This document shows positions 5,936 to 12,022 of a stretch of DNA of 12,022 nt, piece after piece. Position numbers and translations under genes: made by a program. Below the pieces are notes generated by a model, which was not told where the DNA came from, did not search any database, and worked only from the letters and a program-made list of their open reading frames with translations. The first letter of the stretch is position 1. The number at the start of each line of letters is the position of its first letter. The DNA comes from an uncultured Clostridia bacterium (lineage in GTDB: Bacteria; Bacillota; Clostridia; TANB77; CAG-508). The stretch spans positions 1 to 12,022 of the forward strand of contig CAKPGU010000031.1 in the NCBI GenBank assembly GCA_934155265.1, in the 5' to 3' direction.

Positions 5936-8117
5936 ATATTATGCAAAATCAAATCCAATAGAAACATTAAAAGAACATACTGATAAATTATTAGAGAATC
6001 TTGAAATTCTAAAAAGAACTTATGGCGCCAAAATAGTACAAGTAATAGATATGCCAGAAGATAGATTTTGGCAGTTAATGGAAATAATATGTAAATATCA
6101 TGATGCAGGAAAAGTCTATTTTGGTTTCCAAAATGTAATAAGAAAAGCAATAGGAGAATCACTATTAGTTACAAAATTTAATAATGAGCAAATAAAGCAT
6201 GAACAAATTTCTCCAATGTTTGTACCATATAAAGAATATGAATTAACAAAAACAGAAAGAAAACTAGTATATCAAGCAATTTATTATCATCATGAAAGAG
6301 AAAATATAATACATATAGATGAACAATTATTAAATGAAATAATAAAAGAAGATATTGAACCTAATATTGAAAAAATAGAAAATGAATTACAAATTAAAAT
6401 ACCAGAATTGAAAACAACATATTTAGGAATGGTAGAAGGACAAGCTAGAATAACTGAATTTGACGATATATATAAAGATTATTGTATAATGAAAGGATTG
6501 TTACATAGATTGGATCATTGTAGTTCTGCTTGGATACCAGTTGAAGATGAGACAAAAGATGAAATTTTAAAATTCGTAGAAGAATTTATGAAGAAACAAA
6601 ATTTTGAACCAAATGATTTACAACAATTTGCAAAAGCAAATCAAAATAAAAATGTTATAGTAATTGGTTCAACTGGTATGGGAAAAACTGAAGGAGCATT
6701 ACTTTGGAGTAGTCATGATAAAACTTTTTTTACCTTACCATTAAGAATAAGTATAAATGCAATATATGATAGAATAAAAGAAAAAATAGGATATGAGCAT
6801 GTTGGATTACTACATTCAACAGCAATAGACTATTTAGATGATAAAAATGAAGAAGATGAATTTGAAAAAATAGAACAAGCACGAAATTTATATGAAAAAA
6901 TCACAACATGCACAATAGACCAAATCTTTCCATTTGTATTTAAATATAGGGGATATGAAAAGATATATGCAACATTAAGCTATTCAAAAACAGTAATTGA
7001 TGAAATTCAAGCGTATTCACCAGAAATAGTAGCAGTCATTTTAAAAGGATTACAAATGATAAATAATTTAAATGGAAAATTTATGGTAATGACAGCAACA
7101 CTGCCTAGAATTTATAAAGAAAAGCTAGAAGAAATGGGAATAAAGTTTGAATATAATGAATTTATAAAAGATATGATAAGACATAAAATTCAATTAGTGG
7201 ATTCAGGAATAGAAGAAGATCTAGAAGAAATAAAAGAAAATTCTAAAAATAAAAAGGTACTAATAATTGTAAATACAATAAACAAAGCAATTGAAATATA
7301 CAAAAAATTAAAAGATAAAGATGTTCAAAATGTAAATTTATTGCACTCAAGGTTTATACAATCAGATAGAAGTGAAAAAGAAAGAAATATAAAAGAATTT
7401 TCTAAAAATAGAGATGAAGCTGGAATATGGATAACAACACAGATTGTTGAAGCATCATTAGATATAGATTTTGACATGTTATATACAGAAATGTCTACAT
7501 TGGATAGTTTGTTTCAAAGACTAGGAAGATGTTATAGAAGTAGAGAATATTGTGAAGATATGCCAAATGTAAAAATATATATCAAAGATACAAGTGGAGT
7601 TGGATATATATATGATAAAGAAATCTATGAGAAAAGTATAGAATTATTAAAACCATATAATGAAGAAATCATACAAGAAAAAGTAAAAATTGATTTAGTT
7701 GATAAATTATATTCAAAAGAAATGCTACGAGGAACAGAATTCTATAAAAAATTTAAAGAAGCATTTAAAATATTAGATAATATTATAGACTATGATACGA
7801 GTAAAAAAGATGCACAGCATATTTTAAGAAATATAGATAATGTAGATGTGATTCCGAAGAGTGTTTATGATGAAAATCTAGATTTATTTGCTGAATATGA
7901 AAGCGAAAAAGAAAAGAAGAAAAAATATGAATTGAAGAGAAAGATTGATAAATTATTTATATCAATCAATAGTAAAAATAAGTGGAAATTGGGCAATTTT
8001 ATAACAGAATGTCCTTATATAAAAGGAAAATATATTATTGATACAAAATATGATAAAAAAATTGGACTTCTTTTAGAAGCTGATGAAGGTTATTCAATAG
8101 ATTCGCGAGAATTGTAA
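5925..8117 (+). CDS. cas3: Cas3 HD nuclease-helicase (type I)
   Basis: A 730-residue effector that is recruited to Cascade-bound DNA, nicks the displaced strand and degrades it while translocating 3' to 5'. The HD nuclease domain is residues 1 to about 205: H18, H59-D60, H92, H122-H123 and D197 are the expected metal ligands, all present. The superfamily 2 helicase follows: Walker A G248-S-T-G-M-G-K254-T255, motif II D359-E-I-Q362, motif III T390-A-T-L-P394, and motif VI Q531-R-L-G-R-C-Y-R538. DEIQ in place of DEAH/DEVH is common in this group. The ATG at 5925 is chosen because AAAGGA lies at 5913-5918 and the conserved N-terminus begins here. The open frame reaches back to 5865, but that stretch is entirely inside cas5. 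It overlaps cas5 by 11 bp, and cas4 follows after 12 bp. Confidence 0.95.
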   Translation: MNYKYYAKSNPIETLKEHTDKLLENLEILKRTYGAKIVQVIDMPEDRFWQLMEIICKYHDAGKVYFGFQNVIRKAIGESLLVTKFNNEQIKHEQISPMFVPYKEYELTKTERKLVYQAIYYHHERENIIHIDEQLLNEIIKEDIEPNIEKIENELQIKIPELKTTYLGMVEGQARITEFDDIYKDYCIMKGLLHRLDHCSSAWIPVEDETKDEILKFVEEFMKKQNFEPNDLQQFAKANQNKNVIVIGSTGMGKTEGALLWSSHDKTFFTLPLRISINAIYDRIKEKIGYEHVGLLHSTAIDYLDDKNEEDEFEKIEQARNLYEKITTCTIDQIFPFVFKYRGYEKIYATLSYSKTVIDEIQAYSPEIVAVILKGLQMINNLNGKFMVMTATLPRIYKEKLEEMGIKFEYNEFIKDMIRHKIQLVDSGIEEDLEEIKENSKNKKVLIIVNTINKAIEIYKKLKDKDVQNVNLLHSRFIQSDRSEKERNIKEFSKNRDEAGIWITTQIVEASLDIDFDMLYTEMSTLDSLFQRLGRCYRSREYCEDMPNVKIYIKDTSGVGYIYDKEIYEKSIELLKPYNEEIIQEKVKIDLVDKLYSKEMLRGTEFYKKFKEAFKILDNIIDYDTSKKDAQHILRNIDNVDVIPKSVYDENLDLFAEYESEKEKKKKYELKRKIDKLFISINSKNKWKLGNFITECPYIKGKYIIDTKYDKKIGLLLEADEGYSIDSREL

Positions 8118-8129
8118 TAGGAGGATTGT

Positions 8130-8618
8130 ATGAATATTACAGGAATAATGGTTTATTATTATTTTATATGTGAGCGAAGATTATGGTATTTTGCAAATCA
8201 AATAAATATGGAACAAAATAGTGAATTGGTACAAATTGGAAAGATAATAGATGAAACAACATATAGTAGAGAAAAGAAAGGCATTTTAATAGACAATACT
8301 ATAAATATAGATTTTATAAATAATGGTGCAGTATTACATGAAGTCAAGAAAACAAAATCAATTGAAGAAGCTGGAATATGGCAATTAAAATATTATATGT
8401 ATTATTTAGAACGAAAAGGAATAAAAAATATCAAAGCAGAAATTGATTTTCCATTATTGAGAGAAACGAAAAAAATTATTTTAGAAGATGAAAATAGAGA
8501 AGTATTAAAAAATGTTGTTATAAGTATAGAGAATATTGTAGAACAGGACAAGCCTCCTAAAGTAATTGATTCAAAGATTTGCAAAAAATGTTCTTACTTC
8601 GATTTATGCTATGTATAA
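8130..8618 (+). CDS. cas4: CRISPR adaptation nuclease Cas4
   Basis: A 162-residue RecB-like iron-sulfur nuclease that trims prespacers and checks the PAM end before Cas1-Cas2 integrates them. The four cluster cysteines are C14 near the N-terminus and C151, C154 and C160 at the C-terminus (C-K-K-C-S-Y-F-D-L-C). The nuclease core shows D61, the E71-V-K73 pair and the Q-L-K-Y-Y motif. The position that usually carries His after the conserved Gly (G37) seems to be D41 (I-G-K-I-I-D-E-T), a variant I associate with clostridial I-B Cas4 proteins. The start follows AGGAGG (8119-8124). It is co-transcribed with cas1, 28 bp downstream. Confidence 0.92.
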   Translation: MNITGIMVYYYFICERRLWYFANQINMEQNSELVQIGKIIDETTYSREKKGILIDNTINIDFINNGAVLHEVKKTKSIEEAGIWQLKYYMYYLERKGIKNIKAEIDFPLLRETKKIILEDENREVLKNVVISIENIVEQDKPPKVIDSKICKKCSYFDLCYV

Positions 8619-8646
8619 AAATTGTATAGAAAGGAATTGTTGAAAA

Positions 8647-9639
8647 ATGAAACAATCATATTATTTATACAAAAGTGGGAGGCTTCAGAGAAAAGATAAT
8701 ACATTGGAAATAGTATATAAAGATAATACTAAGAAAAGTATACCTGTAGAACGAGTAGATGATATATATGTTATGACAGAACTTGATTTTAATACGAGTT
8801 TATTAAACTTTTTATCTCAGTTTGGTATAAATGTGCATTTTTTTAATTATTATGGATTTTATACAGGAACATATTATCCGAAAGAATCTCTTGTATCTGG
8901 AAAACTATTAATAAAACAAGTTGAACATTATAATGATAAAGAAAAAAGATTAGATATTGCAAAAGCCTTTATAGAAGCGGCATCATATAATATTTATAGA
9001 AATTTAACTTATTATAATAATAGAGGAAAAGACTTAAAAGATTATATGAAAGAGATAGATTTTTTAAGAAAGCAAATAAAATTGTGTAAAGATGTGCCGG
9101 AATTAATGGGAATAGAAGGAAATATTAGAAAGGTTTATTATGATTCATGGAATATTATAATTAATCAAGATATAGCTTTTGAAAAAAGAGTAAAAAATCC
9201 TCCAGATAATGCAATAAATTCGTTGATTTCGTATGTTAATACAATTATATATACAAGAGTTTTAAGTGAAATCTATAAGACACAGCTAAATCCTACTATA
9301 AGCTATTTACATGAGCCATCTGAAAGGAGATTCTCATTGTGTTTAGATATTGCTGAAATTTTCAAACCAATTATAGCAGACAGATTAATTTTTTCTATGT
9401 TAAATAAAAGGCAGATAACTGAAAAAGATTTTGAGGAAGGTCTTAATTTTACTTATATAAAAGATGAAGCACGAAAAAATATAACAAGAGAAATTGATTT
9501 GAGATTACAAACTAAAATTAAGCATAAAAAATTGGACAGAGAAGTGAGCTATGAATATTTGATGAGATTAGAGGTATATAAATTAATTAAACATTTGCTT
9601 GAAGATGAAGAATATGAAGGTTTTAAAATGTGGTGGTAA
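8647..9639 (+). CDS. cas1: CRISPR integrase Cas1
   Basis: A 330-residue integrase that, as two dimers bridged by a Cas2 dimer, inserts new spacers at the leader-repeat junction. The catalytic metal site is intact: E157 (G-I-E-G-N-I-R), H222 (Y-L-H-E-P-S) and the D234-I-A-E237 pair in L-D-I-A-E-I-F-K-P. The N-terminal beta domain (about residues 1-90) and the C-terminal helical domain are both complete, at normal length. The ATG has a weak AAGGA (8631-8635) 11 nt upstream, longer than ideal spacing. No alternative start in frame is better. The last two codons, TGG TGG for Trp-Trp, double as the purine-rich ribosome site of cas2. Confidence 0.95.
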   Translation: MKQSYYLYKSGRLQRKDNTLEIVYKDNTKKSIPVERVDDIYVMTELDFNTSLLNFLSQFGINVHFFNYYGFYTGTYYPKESLVSGKLLIKQVEHYNDKEKRLDIAKAFIEAASYNIYRNLTYYNNRGKDLKDYMKEIDFLRKQIKLCKDVPELMGIEGNIRKVYYDSWNIIINQDIAFEKRVKNPPDNAINSLISYVNTIIYTRVLSEIYKTQLNPTISYLHEPSERRFSLCLDIAEIFKPIIADRLIFSMLNKRQITEKDFEEGLNFTYIKDEARKNITREIDLRLQTKIKHKKLDREVSYEYLMRLEVYKLIKHLLEDEEYEGFKMWW

Positions 9640-9640
9640 T

Positions 9641-9925
9641 ATGTATGTTATTTTAGTTTATGATATAAATTTAGAAGATAAAGAAGGACAAAAGGTATTG
9701 AGAAATGTTTTTAAGACATGTAAAAAGTATTTGGTACATATTCAGAATTCTGTTTTTGAAGGAGAATTATTAAATTCACAGGCTATTAAGCTGAAAACTG
9801 AATTGGATAGGTATATTAGAGAAAGTAAGGATAGTGTGATTTTGTTTAAAAGTAGAAATCAACATTGGATGGAAAAAGAGTTTCTTGGTATGATTGAAGA
9901 TGATAAAACAGATAATTTTTTGTAA
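9641..9925 (+). CDS. cas2: CRISPR adaptation protein Cas2
   Basis: A 94-residue ferredoxin-fold dimer that acts as the ruler and scaffold of the Cas1-Cas2 integrase. The first strand M-Y-V-I-L-V-Y-D-I carries the conserved D8. The middle has the family pattern Y-L-V-H-I-Q-N-S-V-F-E-G. The ATG at 9641 is chosen because it begins the first strand and is one base after the cas1 stop (TAA-T-ATG). The frame is open back to an ATG at 9599, but that would add 14 residues lying wholly inside cas1. It is the last gene of the operon, and the leader follows directly. Confidence 0.93.
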   Translation: MYVILVYDINLEDKEGQKVLRNVFKTCKKYLVHIQNSVFEGELLNSQAIKLKTELDRYIRESKDSVILFKSRNQHWMEKEFLGMIEDDKTDNFL

Positions 9926-9933
9926 ATTTGAAA

Positions 9934-9981
9934 AATCTGTCGACCTATAATATTGCTAAATTATATGGTTATGGACAGATT
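9934..9981 (+). repeat. Imperfect inverted repeat (stem-loop) at the cas2-proximal end of the leader
   Basis: The outer arms AATCTGTC (9934-9941) and GACAGATT (9974-9981) pair perfectly. The middle arm GACC (9942-9945) pairs with GGTT (9967-9970), including one G-T pair. The inner arms TATAAT (9946-9951) and ATTATA (9960-9965) pair perfectly around an 8-nt loop. Bulges are a T at 9966 and ATG at 9971-9973. No run of T follows, so this is not an ordinary intrinsic terminator for the cas operon. It could be a protein-binding site or an RNA structure protecting the cas mRNA end. Confidence 0.7.
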
Positions 9982-10045
9982 ATGAAAATTAGAAGAATAA
10001 AGGACTTAAGTGAGGAACGTGGATTTTTCTAATGTTTTGTGCTAT

Positions 10046-10051
10046 TATAAT
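10046..10051 (+). promoter_or_regulatory. Candidate -10 box of the array promoter
   Basis: An exact TATAAT about 60 bp before the first repeat would start the precursor crRNA near 10058. No good -35 box is seen 16-18 bp upstream, only a T-rich stretch around 10023-10029. The call therefore rests on the hexamer and its place in the leader. Confidence 0.4.
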
Positions 10052-10092
10052 ATGAGATTGACAGAATTATAAGATGAAACATGCTTGTTTTA

Positions 10093-10110
10093 AGGCTTTG
10101 ATAAAGGCCT
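10093..10110 (+). repeat. Short hairpin touching the first repeat
   Basis: AGGC-TTT (10093-10099) pairs with AAA (10103-10105) and GCCT (10107-10110) around a GAT loop, with one bulged G at 10106. Its GC-rich arms stand out in this AT-rich DNA. It ends exactly at the leader-repeat boundary, the site where Cas1-Cas2 inserts spacers. Confidence 0.5.
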
Positions 10111-12022
10111 ATATTAATTTAAATATATTAGAATGTAAATTTATCTAAAGTAAAAACAACAAAAGGTTATACTTTGATATTAATTTAAATATATTAGAAT
10201 GTAAATTAAGTTTCTATATTTGCAATATTGCCTTTAACTTCTATATTAATTTAAATATATTAGAATGTAAATCCATGTAAAGTCCTCCTTTACAATTATT
10301 TTATATATATTAATTTAAATATATTAGAATGTAAATGCAGGAATAAATCCTTTTGAACTAGAGGCAGATTTTATATTAATTTAAATATATTAGAATGTAA
10401 ATTGTTTTCCCCCAGAGAAAAAAAAGTCTTTCTAGCATATTAATTTAAATATATTAGAATGTAAATTCAGAAGTAATATCATTTGTAGTATCGGTTGGCA
10501 ATATTAATTTAAATATATTAGAATGTAAATTAGTGACGCGTTAGCAACGAACGAAGTGAGTTAGAGCATATTAATTTAAATATATTAGAATGTAAATAGT
10601 TTTATAATACAAGTATAGACTATATATTAGAAATATTAATTTAAATATATTAGAATGTAAATATTTCAGAATTGACACGATCATATAAATTGAAGTTAAA
10701 TATTAATTTAAATATATTAGAATGTAAATGAATTAATAGAATGTACGGAAGCACAAAACAAGGTAATATTAATTTAAATATATTAGAATGTAAATTTCAT
10801 CTTTATGTTCGACATAGTATTTAGGACAATTTATATTAATTTAAATATATTAGAATGTAAATTTAAGTTGTATACCTAGGTTTATCAAGACTTTACTATA
10901 TTAATTTAAATATATTAGAATGTAAATTTCGTGTTCAATGTTTAAATGTAGATAAAGTTGATATATTAATTTAAATATATTAGAATGTAAATGGTGTAAA
11001 AACTTTTGCAGAAGTAACAAATGGAAGATATTAATTTAAATATATTAGAATGTAAATAAGTATAAGAAGGATGATAAAACTTTAGAAGGTGTAATATTAA
11101 TTTAAATATATTAGAATGTAAATATTCGACAAAATTCACCTTACAATTAACATAAAAATATTAATTTAAATATATTAGAATGTAAATAGACAACTTCAAA
11201 GAATAGAGAAAAACGAAGATGAAATATTAATTTAAATATATTAGAATGTAAATGTACAAGGAGAATCTACAATAGAAATTGGTAGATTAATATTAATTTA
11301 AATATATTAGAATGTAAATGCTGACAAAATATCTATTTATAAATCAATGCAAGATATATTAATTTAAATATATTAGAATGTAAATTCTGTCATAAAATGT
11401 TTTAATTGATTAGTTTTACAATATTAATTTAAATATATTAGAATGTAAATGATCACGCTAAAATATATTTAGTAATTGAGAATGGATATTAATTTAAATA
11501 TATTAGAATGTAAATCTCACATCAACAGGACATGTTCGTAAAGAATTAAAAGAATATTAATTTAAATATATTAGAATGTAAATGTTATAGATGGTAATAA
11601 ATTTGCTTGACGAAATTGATATTAATTTAAATATATTAGAATGTAAATTATTATAAAGCAAATGTTTGTGAAGATGGTAGCGGGTATATTAATTTAAATA
11701 TATTAGAATGTAAATTTTATAGAAGCTGATTTTGATGCACTTACAGATTATATATTAATTTAAATATATTAGAATGTAAATAACGGAAGTGAAGATGATA
11801 CACACCCTAATTTTAGATATTAATTTAAATATATTAGAATGTAAATATAAATTAAGTTGAGAAAGTAGATGAGTTAGAATGATATTAATTTAAATATATT
11901 AGAATGTAAATTAATTTCTGTAATTTTTATTAATACATTACTCAAATATTAATTTAAATATATTAGAATGTAAATTTGGCTTTTACGAGGAATGTAATTG
12001 AAAAAATACAAGATATTAATTT
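10111..12022 (+). CRISPR. Type I-B CRISPR array, 29 full repeats plus a partial one, cut by the window edge
   Basis: The repeat is 30 bp and reads as ATATTA, then ATTTAAAT, then ATATTA, then GAATGTAAAT, with two G and no C. The first copy is 10111-10140, the second 10177-10206, and the last full copy 11946-11975. The final 10 bp (12013-12022) begin a thirtieth. I compared all 29 full copies by eye and found no mismatch. There are 29 spacers of 34-38 bp, mean about 35.6, with none repeated. The repeat 3' end ATGTAAAT matches the 8-nt crRNA handle that I recall for Clostridioides difficile I-B repeats, so transcription is left to right, matching the leader position. The distal, oldest end of the array is not in view. 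Several spacers read as open frames of phage-like proteins. Confidence 0.98.

Larger units (their letters stand above)
9926..10110 (+). other. CRISPR leader
   Basis: A 185-bp non-coding stretch lies between the cas2 stop and the first repeat. No gene is visible in it. It contains a long imperfect inverted repeat (9934-9981), an exact TATAAT at 10046-10051, an unpaired TTGACA at 10058-10063 with no -10 box at a proper distance, and a short hairpin against the first repeat (10093-10110). A loose direct repeat, GACAGATTAT (9974-9983) and GACAGAATTAT (10060-10070), lies 86 bp apart. Its position beside cas2 and upstream of repeats that end in ATGTAAAT sets the direction of array transcription and spacer gain: newest spacers are at the left. 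Confidence 0.85.

Noticed and set aside
6999..7010. Helicase motif II of Cas3 reads D-E-I-Q, not DEAH/DEVH
   Set aside because: I considered a defect, but the catalytic Asp and Glu are present and DEIQ-type motifs are common in Cas3 of this branch; all other helicase motifs are intact.
9934..9981. Reading the post-cas2 hairpin as a rho-independent terminator
   Set aside because: The stem is interrupted and no run of T follows the 3' arm, so I call it an inverted repeat of unknown role.
10058..10063. TTGACA in the leader as the -35 box of the array promoter
   Set aside because: No -10-like hexamer lies 16-18 bp downstream; the TATAAT at 10046-10051 is upstream of it.
10111..12022. Self-targeting spacers against the genes in this window
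   Set aside because: By eye I found no spacer with a convincing match to the cas or Nudix genes; this was not an exhaustive search and says nothing about the rest of the genome.

Overview
The window is very AT-rich (roughly a quarter G+C). Nearly every gene has a strong AAGGAGG-type ribosome site, and all ten stop codons are TAA. No in-frame TGA is needed, so the standard code fits. This points to a low-GC Gram-positive of the Clostridia (Bacillota) type; Fusobacteria are a weaker alternative. The species cannot be fixed from the sequence.

Layout. 1-369 is the 3' part of a Nudix hydrolase gene that begins outside the window. 414-1508 encodes a fusion of a Nudix domain and an S-adenosylmethionine-dependent methyltransferase, closed by a clear rho-independent terminator (1511-1545). 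1546-1777 is a regulatory intergenic stretch with a candidate promoter and two copies of a 10-bp palindromic element. 1778-9925 is one tightly packed operon in the order cas6, cas8b1 (cst1), cas7 (cst2), cas5, cas3, cas4, cas1, cas2. This is a complete type I-B CRISPR-Cas system of the Cst1/Cst2 ('Tneap') kind. 9926-10110 is the leader. 10111-12022 is the CRISPR array: 29 complete identical 30-bp repeats plus 10 bp of a thirtieth, with 29 spacers of 34-38 bp. The array runs off the right edge.

How the parts work together. Cas4, Cas1 and Cas2 select and insert new spacers next to the leader. The array is transcribed left to right and cut by Cas6 within each repeat, leaving an expected 5' handle AUGUAAAU. 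Cas8b, Cas7 and Cas5 assemble on the crRNA as Cascade, and Cas3 (HD nuclease plus helicase) degrades the bound target. Every hallmark catalytic residue I looked for is present, and the repeats show no decay, so the locus looks functional.

The most interesting hidden element is a strong internal Shine-Dalgarno sequence with an in-frame GTG (4006-4023) inside cas8b. It would produce a separate 109-residue C-terminal protein, a candidate Cas11b small subunit. The start codons of cas8 (TTG), this internal cas11 (GTG) and cas7 (ATG) rise in expected strength in the same order as Cascade subunit stoichiometry. Other notable points are a long imperfect hairpin at the start of the leader, a small hairpin touching the first repeat, a cas6 upstream region with paired TTTGTATACA elements, and the Nudix-methyltransferase fusion.
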